Translations under genes and position numbers: made by a program
Part shown: positions 1-8,591 of the stretch, in pieces
Position numbering within the stretch: position 1 is the first letter of the stretch
Layout: each line of letters begins with the position of its first letter
Notes under the pieces: model-generated
What the model was told of the DNA's origin: nothing
Database searches by the model: none
Seen by the model: the letters and a program-made list of their open reading frames with translations, nothing else
NCBI RefSeq assembly: GCF_003172875.1
Contig: NZ_QGKM01000005.1
Span: 216,293-280,292 of the forward strand
Length of the DNA: 64,000 nucleotides
Origin: Leucothrix pacifica
GTDB taxonomy: Bacteria > Pseudomonadota > Gammaproteobacteria > Thiotrichales > Thiotrichaceae
Direction: 5' to 3'

Positions 1-1018
1 TGCCATTGAGCGATTCAATATCTAGTCCACCGCGCAATTTACCATTTTGCTCGCTGGCTTTCAGACTCAACTCTCCGGTGAGATCCGCTGGCCACTCCGG
101 CACAAACTGAGCCGTTTTTAAATTACTGGCAATCAAGTCAAGATCAACTGATAAATTCGGAACCCACGCAATTTCACCATCCGCTTTCAGACTTCCACTA
201 TCTCCTCCCAGAGTCAAGACCTCGATATCCAGAAAATCAAAATCGCCCTTTGCCTCTAAACCAAAGCTTTGTGTGCCCAGTTCGGAGTGAAGAATGTCGC
301 CGTCTGCATTCAGCACGTATGATTGCAGTAAGCCATCGGCGACTAGTGCACCTTTAATGTCACCAATATCAGGGTGCTGCCAATCAAATGATGCCTTAAG
401 ATTTATCTCATGCGGCGCTAGCATGTCCATAGTTGCTTCAGAGATCGTGAGCGAAATGGCATTCGGCTCCATCTGCATGTCGGCTGACACGTCTTTAAGT
501 AACAACTTATCGTCGGTTACCGCAGTGCCATCCAGCACGACATCATCTAACTGAAAAAGGTTTTCATCCTGCTCCTTAACGATAAACTGCGCTAGTTTGC
601 CGGACTCAATCAATAAGTTAACCGGAGATGTGCCAAAGTCGCCAATATCAACCAACTCACCACGCTTACGTGGATTGTCAGTTGCAGCAAGGTCGATGAT
701 GAGTGACTCAACAGAGAGCGCTTCGATTGGCAATAAATTAGTACTGAAATCAGGCCGTCCAGGCTCAAGGCTGATTTTGTTAAGTGTTGTTACGTCACCA
801 GAGCGCCACTCTACTTTATCCACATCAATGCGGCTCAGCAAACTCCCGCTGACTCCCTCAATGGTTAACTCTTTAACAAAAGTATTAGCCGCCCACGCTC
901 CTAACAATGGCCCCAAAGGAGTTAGCACCAGCGCGAGCAAGGTGAGGAGTAAGAAAAGAATTATTATCTGAATCCAGACCAGAGGCGAAAACAGATAATC
1001 GCTAACAGGCGTCTTCAC
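1..1018 (-). CDS. tamB: Translocation and assembly module subunit TamB, N-terminal part (cut by window edge)
   Basis: About 339 N-terminal codons of a TamB/DUF490-type protein; the rest lies left of the window. In the family, TamB is an inner-membrane-anchored, periplasm-spanning beta-helical protein that works with TamA in outer-membrane protein insertion and lipid transport. A GTG start at 1018 overlaps the tamA stop by 4 bp (GTGA), so the two are translationally coupled. The first 40 residues contain one strongly hydrophobic helix (residues about 10-35) followed by a repetitive stretch. I checked the first about 120 bp and the start region and saw no in-frame stop. Identity rests on position after tamA and the N-terminal layout; motifs are few in this family. 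Confidence 0.85.
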   Translation of the reverse strand, partial: MKTPVSDYLFSPLVWIQIIILFLLLTLLALVLTPLGPLLGAWAANTFVKELTIEGVSGSLLSRIDVDKVEWRSGDVTTLNKISLEPGRPDFSTNLLPIEALSVESLIIDLAATDNPRKRGELVDIGDFGTSPVNLLIESGKLAQFIVKEQDENLFQLDDVVLDGTAVTDDKLLLKDVSADMQMEPNAISLTISEATMDMLAPHEINLKASFDWQHPDIGDIKGALVADGLLQSYVLNADGDILHSELGTQSFGLEAKGDFDFLDIEVLTLGGDSGSLKADGEIAWVPNLSVDLDLIASNLKTAQFVPEWPADLTGELSLKASEQNGKLRGGLDIESLNG

Positions 1019-2772
1019 AAATCAGGACCAACACTTAAATGAAAAGTAGCGTCCCCAAACTTACCGTCAGGAAAGCCAATATCGACCCGCACCGGGCCGA
1101 TTGGTGATCGATAACGGATGCCACCACCGACACCGTATTGCAGGTCCATATTTCCCCAATCATCGAAAGCATCACCTGCATCAAGGAATACAGCGGCACT
1201 CCACTCATCTTTTATCGGGTGCTCATACTCAACCGAGCCTACCAGCAGATTTTTACCACCGATAATAGAACCAGCACTATTCTCTTCACCGATCGACTCA
1301 TAATCATACCCACGAACACTCGCGCCACCACCAGCGAAGAAACGTAGCTTCTTAGGTAAATCTTCAAGACTACCTGCGTTTGTCACTCCCACATCCAAGC
1401 GATTAACCAAACGACCTTTTCCAACAGGGAAAATATACTTTGTATTTACTTCAAGCTGAGCAACACTCTGATCACTGAGTAGATTATCAACTGCACCCTG
1501 CCCCTTAAGCTTGATATTCCAACCAGAAGTTGCAAAGTTTTCATTGTTCGTTTGAGTTTTGGAAAGACGCCCACCGACTAACGTCAAGATTGAATTATCT
1601 GGCTCACCACCGTCAGCTGTCGTGCGATCAATCAAGGTATTAATAAATAAGCCTTGCTCCCAGCCCGAATCCACCTTTCGGGTGTAATCCGCACCAAACT
1701 CAAAAGACATACTATCGACATCATTTGAAGTGTCATATGTCCAGTCTATGATATAAGCCAGATTGTCGTAGTCCGGATTCTCTCTTGGCTCAATCAGCTC
1801 AAATTTAACCTCTGACAACGTCTGCGCCCATTGGGCAGAGGCTTCGATTTTTCGTCCTTTATCTCCGGTCCATCGTCGTTGTAATTCGGCCCTAACACGT
1901 GGCCCCGTGTCGGTACCATAACCAACCTTATAGCGATATCTGTCTCGTTTCGCCCGTGTAAGTTTGATAGTTACTGGTATTTGTTGGTTCTTGGCATTTT
2001 TAATATCAACATTGACTTCAACCAGTGAGTAATACCCACTGCGCTGAAATGACTGCTGCTGATCAATCACGCGCTCAGTACTGAACGGTGTACCCGGTTT
2101 TATTTTGATAAAACGTGTAATCAGATCATCACCCAGCACATCTTGCTCAACAGTGATATCGCCAAAGGTGTATCGAGGCCCCGTGTTCAGAACCAAATTT
2201 ACACGAGCCTGATAAGCCACTGGGTCTACTGTGACTGTTTTTTGCTCATAAACAGCATCAAGATAGCCGAGTGTTTCGGCTGTTTCAGTTAATTGGGTTT
2301 TAAAATCATCGTATAACTGATGATTCAGAATATCGCCTTGCTGATAAGGAGGTGATTGCATCACTTGGCGGAAGCGAGTCTCATTAGAACCCTGGCCTTT
2401 AACTTCAATAAATTGACTCACTACCCTAACTGGCTGTCCCGGATCAATCCCCAGTGTCATTTCCCAGCAATTGTTGACCTCCTTACCACCGGACGTAAAT
2501 TCAGCATCATAATAGCCCAGTGCTCGCGCACCTTTACGCAAACTCGTTTTGAGAGATTGAAAGTAATCTGTCACCTCAGACTTAGCGGCATTACACTCAG
2601 GCTGACTCACCGGTAAATGCTTTTCAAGCGCTGCTTTTAGCTCACCACTTACGCCTGAAATGGTCAGTTTTGCTAGTGGTGCGTCATCTGCCGCGGACAC
2701 ACTGATTGTGCTGGCACAATAAAGTAGCACACCTGTTATAAGACAACTGAGTGTCTGTTTAGATACTGCCAT
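1015..2772 (-). CDS. tamA: Translocation and assembly module subunit TamA (Omp85 family)
   Basis: Omp85/BamA-type outer-membrane protein of 585 aa. A signal peptide ending near SVSA is followed by about three POTRA-like repeats in the first half and a C-terminal beta-barrel (Bac_surface_Ag) that ends in alternating hydrophobic residues and GPDL, as is usual for TamA. Barrel motifs such as GGGASVRGYDYESIG and GPVRVDIGFPDG are visible. With TamB it helps insert a subset of outer-membrane proteins. An in-frame TTG lies 9 bp upstream, but the ATG at 2772 is preferred because AAGGGG sits about 9 bp before it. The gene lies between dacB and tamB in one leftward operon. Confidence 0.93.
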   Translation of the reverse strand: MAVSKQTLSCLITGVLLYCASTISVSAADDAPLAKLTISGVSGELKAALEKHLPVSQPECNAAKSEVTDYFQSLKTSLRKGARALGYYDAEFTSGGKEVNNCWEMTLGIDPGQPVRVVSQFIEVKGQGSNETRFRQVMQSPPYQQGDILNHQLYDDFKTQLTETAETLGYLDAVYEQKTVTVDPVAYQARVNLVLNTGPRYTFGDITVEQDVLGDDLITRFIKIKPGTPFSTERVIDQQQSFQRSGYYSLVEVNVDIKNAKNQQIPVTIKLTRAKRDRYRYKVGYGTDTGPRVRAELQRRWTGDKGRKIEASAQWAQTLSEVKFELIEPRENPDYDNLAYIIDWTYDTSNDVDSMSFEFGADYTRKVDSGWEQGLFINTLIDRTTADGGEPDNSILTLVGGRLSKTQTNNENFATSGWNIKLKGQGAVDNLLSDQSVAQLEVNTKYIFPVGKGRLVNRLDVGVTNAGSLEDLPKKLRFFAGGGASVRGYDYESIGEENSAGSIIGGKNLLVGSVEYEHPIKDEWSAAVFLDAGDAFDDWGNMDLQYGVGGGIRYRSPIGPVRVDIGFPDGKFGDATFHLSVGPDL

Positions 2773-2807
2773 TAGGTTCAACCCCTTAATCTACCGGTAC
2801 TTCTAGC

Positions 2808-4313
2808 CTACTGCTCGAAAGCCCAGCGTAATATTTCGTCTTGAATTTTTCCGCCCCGTGCCGACGTAGCACGGGAACCATTGTGCTGTACCACAATGAC
2901 TAAACGCCTTCCTTTACGATTCAACATATAACCCGCAATTGCAGTGACGCTATTCAACGTACCTGTTTTTAAGTGACTCCGGCCTTTTTGATCATCACTT
3001 TTAAAACGAGAAGCCAATGTCCCATCCAGCCCCGGCAAGGACATTGATGACATAAACTCAGGCATATAAGCATCCCGATAGGCGACTTCCAGCAATTGTG
3101 ACATTTGTCGTGCAGAAACTCTCGCTTTTCTCGACAAGCCGGAACCGTTATCCACCACCATATTGGTCGTATCAACACCTTGTTTTTTTAAAGTTTCGAG
3201 AACTGCGTCCCGACCTTTGTCTAGCGTTGCCGGTGCACCGAAGCGATTAGCCCCGATTGTGAGTAATAGCTGACGAGTCATCACGTTATTACTCCATTTA
3301 TTGATTAAGCGGATTTGTTCACCTAGTGTTGGTGAGCTGTACGAATGAAAAAGTTCGTCATCTCCATTTACTTGACCAGCTTTTAATCCACCGTGTAATT
3401 TGCCACCTAGTTCTGTCCAAAAATGTTTGAATGCATCAAAAGCGTGCTGAGTAGGATCAGACAAATTACGCATAAGATATCGGGGTTTACAGCTCACCGA
3501 GAACTGTCCTTTGACGATCAATTGCTTTTCCGGACTCCAGCTAAGTTTCGGGCGTCCGTGCTGGCGTTTACACCGTCCTTTCACTAACGCGACTTGATTA
3601 TCGATAGTCAGAGCAGATGATGGAGGAAAAGGAATGATATCCGCCAATGTTGCAGCCTCATCCTCAGGCGGTTTAATCATCAACCGGGTCGCCTGAAAGT
3701 TAAACATTAACGGAGACGCACCCGCATTGTACACCCGGAAACCTTGACCATCGAATGCATCATTATCGTGATCCGGTAAGTCATAGTAGCTGTTATCTAT
3801 GATTACATTCCCTGTAATTTCTCTCAGCCCTTTGTCATGCAGCTCATGAACAAACTTCCAATACCGTTCGTAGACCATAAACGGATCACCATGCCCCTTG
3901 AGGATCAGATCACCCTTTAATATGCCGTTTTCAATATCTCCACGATGCCATGCCTCTGTTCGCCAGGCATAGTTTGGCCCTAACTGCTTTAATGCTGCAA
4001 AGGTCGTAATAAGCTTCACAGTTGATGCCGGTGAACGCATGATATCAACATTATGCTCCAGCAGCGGCTGCTTCGAATTCAGATCACGCACATAGATACT
4101 CAGGTTATCAGCGGGGACTTTATTCTTGCTTAACAAGGCAATCAGAGACTCAGGCAATGAGTCCATCGGCACATCTTCGACGACCCTATGCTCAATCGCT
4201 AGCGCAGGTGCTGGTAAGTTGTCCTCATCAGCATTCACCGAAATCGCAATAGACATGACGATGATCGCAGTGGACAAATACCCAAACACAAGACTAGCAC
4301 GGGCAAATCTCAT
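2808..4313 (-). CDS. dacB: D-alanyl-D-alanine carboxypeptidase/endopeptidase (PBP4 type)
   Basis: Periplasmic class C penicillin-binding protein of 501 aa with an N-terminal signal peptide (residues about 1-28, ending SVNA). It trims or cuts peptidoglycan cross-links. The three active-site motifs are present: SxxK as S97-T-V-K100, SxN as SNN in KWSNNVMTR, and KTG in HLKTGTLNS near the C-terminus. Length agrees with the DacB/PBP4 family. It starts 3 bp after the trmO stop and ends 35 bp before tamA, so it is an operon member. Linking a peptidoglycan hydrolase to TamAB fits general envelope assembly. Confidence 0.93.
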   Translation of the reverse strand: MRFARASLVFGYLSTAIIVMSIAISVNADEDNLPAPALAIEHRVVEDVPMDSLPESLIALLSKNKVPADNLSIYVRDLNSKQPLLEHNVDIMRSPASTVKLITTFAALKQLGPNYAWRTEAWHRGDIENGILKGDLILKGHGDPFMVYERYWKFVHELHDKGLREITGNVIIDNSYYDLPDHDNDAFDGQGFRVYNAGASPLMFNFQATRLMIKPPEDEAATLADIIPFPPSSALTIDNQVALVKGRCKRQHGRPKLSWSPEKQLIVKGQFSVSCKPRYLMRNLSDPTQHAFDAFKHFWTELGGKLHGGLKAGQVNGDDELFHSYSSPTLGEQIRLINKWSNNVMTRQLLLTIGANRFGAPATLDKGRDAVLETLKKQGVDTTNMVVDNGSGLSRKARVSARQMSQLLEVAYRDAYMPEFMSSMSLPGLDGTLASRFKSDDQKGRSHLKTGTLNSVTAIAGYMLNRKGRRLVIVVQHNGSRATSARGGKIQDEILRWAFEQ

Positions 4314-4316
4314 TAT

Positions 4317-5036
4317 TCATTCTTCCTTGATTGATAACTCGATAACTTCGACAATATCATCTGCTAAGTACCGCCAACGTAAGTTAAAATCACACAGATG
4401 AGTGGCATATATCCTATCGCCTTGTTGAGCGGAATGGTAGGAAGGACGAGGGTCTAGTGCTAATATTTGACGAATCAGCTCCTCAACATCTCGGGCAAGC
4501 CTGATTGATGATAATTCGCACTCTCTGGCAGCCTGCAAAGTGAAACAAACTTTGTATTTTGCATTAGGTGGCGTGTCAGCAAACCCGCCTGATGCATCCG
4601 AAATACTGTCCACATAGGGAATGTAAGGTTTGATATCTAACACCGGAGTACCATCCAATAAATCGCAGCCATCGAGTACTAATGACACCTGCCCCTCGCT
4701 AATCTTTATGTCTGATAAGCGCACCACTGACAGGCCAATTGGATTTGGTCTATGCGTAGATCGCGTGGCAAAGACACCTGTCCGTTGATTACCTCCCAGA
4801 CGTGGCGGTCTGACTGTCGGTTTCCATTGCCCTATTGGTACCGCATGGAAAGCAAAAATGATCCATATGTGAGAAAAGCCCTCAAGACCACGGACAATTT
4901 CCGGAATTGAGTAATTATCAAGTAAAATGAGTTCTGCGGTTGCTGCAGGCACTAACCCCGGTTGACGAGGAATAGTAAATTTTTCCTTAAAGCAGGAGTT
5001 GATTTTACCAACAGTTGAAAAGTTAAAATTATTCAT
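4317..5036 (-). CDS. trmO: tRNA (N6-threonylcarbamoyladenosine37-N6)-methyltransferase TrmO
   Basis: 239-aa member of the TsaA/YaeB (UPF0066) family, which methylates t6A37 in tRNA-Thr(GGU) using S-adenosylmethionine. The signature segment GVFATRSTHRPNPIGLSVVRL and the downstream DxxDGTPVLDIKPYIPY-type motif are clearly visible. It is the first gene of the leftward operon trmO-dacB-tamA-tamB. Only 24 bp separates its ATG from the divergent apaG start, so the two promoters must overlap the opposite coding regions. Confidence 0.93.
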   Translation of the reverse strand: MNNFNFSTVGKINSCFKEKFTIPRQPGLVPAATAELILLDNYSIPEIVRGLEGFSHIWIIFAFHAVPIGQWKPTVRPPRLGGNQRTGVFATRSTHRPNPIGLSVVRLSDIKISEGQVSLVLDGCDLLDGTPVLDIKPYIPYVDSISDASGGFADTPPNAKYKVCFTLQAARECELSSIRLARDVEELIRQILALDPRPSYHSAQQGDRIYATHLCDFNLRWRYLADDIVEVIELSIKEE

Positions 5037-5060
5037 TGAAACGTATTATACTTCACAGCT

Positions 5061-5444
5061 ATGACTGAAATAAAACAATACGACATCCGTGTTCACGTAA
5101 AGACGGAATATCTACCCTCAGAGTCTGATGAAGACAATGACAGGTTTGTCTTTGCCTATACGATTACGGTCGAAAATCATGGTTCTGAACCAGCAAAGCT
5201 TTTGTCTAGGCATTGGATAATTACCGATGCGGAGAATCGGGTTCAGGAGGTCAAAGGCAAAGGCGTTATCGGTGAGCAGCCGCACCTGAAAGAAGGTGAG
5301 TCTTTTAGTTATACCAGTGGCACGATGATTGAAACTAAGGTGGGTTCAATGCAGGGAACTTACCAAATGATTGCGGATGATGGCCACACATTTAATGCCG
5401 AAATCAAACCATTCACATTAGCAATTCCGGGTATCCTTCACTGA
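5061..5444 (+). CDS. apaG: ApaG domain protein
   Basis: 127-aa ApaG/CorD family protein, a fibronectin-III-like beta-sandwich of uncertain biochemical role that is linked to divalent cation efflux and apaH in enterics. The family blocks VENHG, LLSRHWIITDA, GVIGEQPHLKEGESFSYTSG and GSMQGTYQM are all present and the length is typical. It diverges from trmO. The usual partner apaH is not adjacent but lies about 15 kb to the right (20209-21018), beyond the envelope and glycan genes. Confidence 0.95.
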   Translation: MTEIKQYDIRVHVKTEYLPSESDEDNDRFVFAYTITVENHGSEPAKLLSRHWIITDAENRVQEVKGKGVIGEQPHLKEGESFSYTSGTMIETKVGSMQGTYQMIADDGHTFNAEIKPFTLAIPGILH

Positions 5445-5460
5445 GAACTTACTATCCCAA

Positions 5461-5490
5461 AGAAAAGAGGGGACATCCGAAGATGCCCCC
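5461..5490 (-). terminator. Rho-independent terminator, minus strand
   Basis: On the minus strand a 9-bp GC-rich stem with a UUCG tetraloop (arms 5482-5490 and 5469-5477) is followed by TCTTTTCTTT. One pair is G-U on the minus strand but would be an A-C mismatch on the plus strand, and no T-tract follows on the plus side. It therefore acts leftward, on a transcript starting in the apaG/transglycosylase gap. Confidence 0.8.
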
Positions 5491-5685
5491 CAGGGGGATT
5501 GCAGACATCAAATCCATATGAGTATCCACAAGCTTGACAGGCTAGCGGTGTCGCAACACTAGCCACGTCCGCAGAATAGTTGACCAAGGGCCGTTCTTCT
5601 AGGGGTAAACGGAGCAACGGCACTAATTCAGAGACAGAGCCATTCGTCTATTGGTACTGGTCAAAAGTCGACCGACAGCATAAGC
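5461..5685 (-). ncRNA. Candidate structured small RNA, leftward
   Basis: This 370-bp gap between apaG and the transglycosylase gene has no convincing protein gene but shows nested complementarity. Arms 5657-5664 and 5580-5587 pair over 8 bp and enclose a 6-bp stem (5590-5595 with 5616-5621). A further hairpin lies at 5541-5563, and the element ends in a strong leftward terminator (5461-5490). A possible promoter (TTGTCT, 17-bp spacer, TATGTA on the minus strand) lies at 5692-5720, predicting an RNA of roughly 225 nt. The sequence does not match what I know of 6S, tmRNA, RNase P or SRP RNA. Four GGA triplets are present but not clearly in hairpin loops, so a Csr-type role is only a thought. 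Confidence 0.42.
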
Positions 5686-5814
5686 TCAGAGTACATACGA
5701 CTCTGGTTTAATCCAGACAATAATAAAAACTTATATAGGAAGTTTGCACTTCTACGAACTCAACAGCCCCCTGCTATTCTGTGGCTAACCAGAGTGCGAA
5801 CGTGTCAGTGACTC

Positions 5815-6516
5815 ATGAAATTATCTCTCCCTTTTTTATCGGGTCTGTTTGGACTGGTTTTCTGTAATATTTACTTAACAAGCACTGTCAATGCAGATGT
5901 CTATGCATATCATGGCGCTAATGGTGAGCGAATCCTGACGGACAAGCGAATACATAATAAACATTATCGTTTGGTCAAAACCTACAAAACGCGTAGCAAG
6001 TCAAAGCCAGCCAAAAAGAAGGCTGTGACTAAACCAAAGCTTGCTAAGACCACAAAAAAGAGCGCTACCTCAAAAGCAAATGTTTTCCAATGTGGCAACA
6101 CCGCTTTCATTTCAAAGCAACAAAAGGCTTACAAGAATATCATCCGGTCTTATGCTGCCAAGTACGGTGTCGAAGAAGCGTTGATTTATTCCGTAGTGAA
6201 GCAGGAGTCATGCTTTAATGAAAAGGCTTTATCGCGTGCTGGCGCTATCGGCCTCATGCAATTGATGCCTGCTACCGCTTCCTACCTGAAGATTAAGAAC
6301 CCATGGAATCCGGAACAAAATATCCATGGCGGCGTGATGTACTTATCCCGCATGCTAAAGCGCTTTAAGGGCAACAAAAAGTATGCGTTAGCAGCCTACA
6401 ATGCAGGCCCCGGAAAGGTTGAACGTTATGGCGGCATCCCTCCTTACAGAGAAACGCAACATTACGTGAAGAAAATTATGGCCGATTACACGCGCATGAA
6501 GAGTATGGGGCTTTAA
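5815..6516 (+). CDS. Small lytic murein transglycosylase (DUF4124 + SLT domain)
   Basis: 233-aa exported protein. A signal peptide (residues 1-27, ending VNA) is followed by a DUF4124-like segment (residues 28-50), a Lys-rich linker (residues 55-88) and a C-terminal SLT domain (residues about 105-230). The catalytic glutamate is E131 in KQESCF, with the family motifs GAIGLMQLMPATA and ALAAYNAGPGKVERYGGIPPYRET. It should cleave glycan strands between MurNAc and GlcNAc, leaving 1,6-anhydro ends. It is a different, shorter type than the Slt70 encoded at 33887-35794. No close operon partner is evident upstream; the acyltransferase gene follows at short distance. Confidence 0.9.
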   Translation: MKLSLPFLSGLFGLVFCNIYLTSTVNADVYAYHGANGERILTDKRIHNKHYRLVKTYKTRSKSKPAKKKAVTKPKLAKTTKKSATSKANVFQCGNTAFISKQQKAYKNIIRSYAAKYGVEEALIYSVVKQESCFNEKALSRAGAIGLMQLMPATASYLKIKNPWNPEQNIHGGVMYLSRMLKRFKGNKKYALAAYNAGPGKVERYGGIPPYRETQHYVKKIMADYTRMKSMGL

Positions 6517-6592
6517 TATTGGCCCCGTATTAAGATAGAGTTAGCCGATCTGAAGGTGTATGCTTTGGAGTCGTTTTAACTGCTTCTTATTT

Positions 6593-7498
6593 ATGACTCA
6601 GTACCTACACCCGAAATACTGGCTTAGCTGGATTGGCATTGGCTTTTTATGGCTAAGTAGCCAACTTCCCTGGCGTTGGCAAATGCGAGTCGGTGGAAGC
6701 ATTGGCTCATTACTTCACGCACTCCTAGTTAAACGCCGCAAGGTTTGCCTTACCAATCTGAGAATTGCGTTTCCTGAGAAATCTGAGTCCGAACACGAGT
6801 CTCTATGTAAAGCTCATTTTGTGTCGCTAGGCAAAGGACTCTTCGACGCTTCTTTTAGCTGGTGGGGTCGCAGTGAAGCATTACGACCATTATCGCACAT
6901 CGAGGGGCTCGAAAACCTTGAGAATGCGTTATCTAAAAACCGTCCAATTATTTTTCTGAGTAGTCACTTCACCAGCCTTGAGGTCAGTGGGAGTATCATC
7001 GCTGATCGTCTTGATTCCTGCTTTGTATTTCGCCCACATCAAAATGCATTACTCAACCATATAAGCATTAAACGACGTGAAGCACGCTTTGGAAGAACCA
7101 TTGCCAAAGACAGTATTAAAGATATGATCAGAGTGCTCAAGCAAGGGATTGCTGTCTGGTATGCACCAGATCAAAACTTTCGTGGCAAGAACCACATTAT
7201 GACTCCCTTCTTTGGGGTAGACGCACCGACCAACCCTGCCACCCCTCGACTTGCAAAACTCTCGAATGCCTTAGTCATTCCTATTTTTTGCACACGCAGT
7301 GAGGCTGATCCACGTCCAGGCTATACATTACATATCATGCAGGCTTTAGAAAATTTTCCGGGGGATGATATTAATGATGATACAATTCGCACAAACAAGA
7401 TTGTCGAGCAGCAAATACTAGCCTATCCTGATCAATACTTGTGGACACATAAGCGCTATAAAGGCTGCAAAATCGATGGTGTCGATATTTATCAATAG
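6593..7498 (+). CDS. Lipid A biosynthesis acyltransferase (LpxL/HtrB family)
   Basis: About 301-aa inner-membrane acyltransferase of the LpxL/LpxM family that adds secondary acyl chains to lipid A. The family opening FLHPKYW-type segment (YLHPKYWLSW), an N-terminal hydrophobic helix and the catalytic HX4E motif (SSHFTSLE) are present, together with WYAPDQNF and a proline-rich TNPATPRLAKLS block. I prefer the ATG at 6593 because it aligns with the family N-terminus; an in-frame ATG at 6560 with a nearby AAGG would add 11 residues. Which acyl position it modifies cannot be told. Its place directly before lptF-lptG fits an LPS assembly group. Confidence 0.88.
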   Translation: MTQYLHPKYWLSWIGIGFLWLSSQLPWRWQMRVGGSIGSLLHALLVKRRKVCLTNLRIAFPEKSESEHESLCKAHFVSLGKGLFDASFSWWGRSEALRPLSHIEGLENLENALSKNRPIIFLSSHFTSLEVSGSIIADRLDSCFVFRPHQNALLNHISIKRREARFGRTIAKDSIKDMIRVLKQGIAVWYAPDQNFRGKNHIMTPFFGVDAPTNPATPRLAKLSNALVIPIFCTRSEADPRPGYTLHIMQALENFPGDDINDDTIRTNKIVEQQILAYPDQYLWTHKRYKGCKIDGVDIYQ

Positions 7499-7523
7499 CG
7501 CCATGCAACGCTGACCTCATTTA

Positions 7524-8591
7524 ATGATACTTAACCGTTACCTGATCAAAGAAATCCTTCAGGCATTTATTGCTACCTTGTTGATCTTATTATTGATCAT
7601 TGTTGGCAACACCGTCGCACGCCTGCTCGGTGATGTCAGTTCCGGTCAATTGCCAAGTGATGCTTTAGCGGTTTTGGTATTTATTGGATCCGTAAAGGGC
7701 GCAATTCAACTTGCCCCAATCGCACTGTTGATTGGGATGATGCTGGCTTTCGGACGGATGTATCGCGACAACGAAGTCTCCGCATTACACGCCTCGGGAG
7801 TAGGCCCGGGACAGTTTTTTAAAGCCATATTCCTACTACTCTTTCCACTGACTGTCTTACTGTCCGTGCTTGTATTACACACCCTCCCCTTACTTGAATC
7901 ATCGCGACAAAATATCACCAATGAAATAAAGCAAAGACCAGAAGCATCTGGCATTCCGGTTGGTGAGTTTATGCACAGCCGTTCTGGCAACCGAAGCTTC
8001 ACTATTTTTGTTGAAACATTAGACGAAAAAAATGTCGTAATGAAGAAATTCTTCATGCAGACAGAAAATGATAATGAAACTCAGGTAATGATGGCTGAGC
8101 AAGCCCTTTTGTTTATCGATAAGGGCAGTGGCGAACGGGTGCTTCAGATTAATAACGGCAGTCGTTACGATCAAAAAAAGTCCGATGATTCTTTTACCGT
8201 TTTTACATTCTCGGAGCATGGCATCCGTGTGCCATCTCTGGCAACAAACACTAGTCAAAAGCTGAGTGCCGAACCGACATTATCATTATTCAAGTCTACC
8301 GATATTGAGGAGCAAGCTGAGCTTCATTGGCGGTTCGGCATCATCCTATCAGCGCCAATCATGGCACTGTTAGCATTTCCATTAAGCTATACCACTCCCA
8401 GACAAGGGCGCTTTGGCAAGTTGGCTATCGGAATATTACTGTATGCGATTTACGCTAACCTGTTGATTACCGGTAAATCAATGCTGGAAGATGAGAAAAT
8501 CCCCGGCATGTTAGGTCTCTGGTGGGTGCATATTCCGTTCGTTTTGGTCGCTTTAGTGATGGTTTGGCGACGATATGGAGGCTTGCGATGA
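7524..8591 (+). CDS. lptF: LPS export ABC transporter permease LptF
   Basis: 355-aa YjgP/YjgQ-family permease. One of two transmembrane subunits of LptB2FG, which extracts lipopolysaccharide from the inner membrane. Three N-terminal transmembrane helices, a periplasmic beta-jellyroll domain in the middle and three C-terminal helices can be seen from the hydrophobicity pattern. The opening MILNRYLIKEILQAFIATL is typical of LptF. Its stop overlaps the lptG start by 4 bp (ATGA). Confidence 0.94.
   Translation: MILNRYLIKEILQAFIATLLILLLIIVGNTVARLLGDVSSGQLPSDALAVLVFIGSVKGAIQLAPIALLIGMMLAFGRMYRDNEVSALHASGVGPGQFFKAIFLLLFPLTVLLSVLVLHTLPLLESSRQNITNEIKQRPEASGIPVGEFMHSRSGNRSFTIFVETLDEKNVVMKKFFMQTENDNETQVMMAEQALLFIDKGSGERVLQINNGSRYDQKKSDDSFTVFTFSEHGIRVPSLATNTSQKLSAEPTLSLFKSTDIEEQAELHWRFGIILSAPIMALLAFPLSYTTPRQGRFGKLAIGILLYAIYANLLITGKSMLEDEKIPGMLGLWWVHIPFVLVALVMVWRRYGGLR

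Noticed and set aside
5438..5623. 61-codon minus-strand frame in the apaG gap
   Set aside because: It crosses the terminator stem and has no ribosome site or recognisable domain; the region fits an RNA better.
5461..5700. 6S, tmRNA, SRP or RNase P RNA
   Set aside because: None of the conserved sequence blocks of these RNAs is present and the size or structure differs.
8522..8587. Upstream extension of lptG
   Set aside because: It overlaps lptF by a full helix; the ATGA overlap start is normal for this pair.
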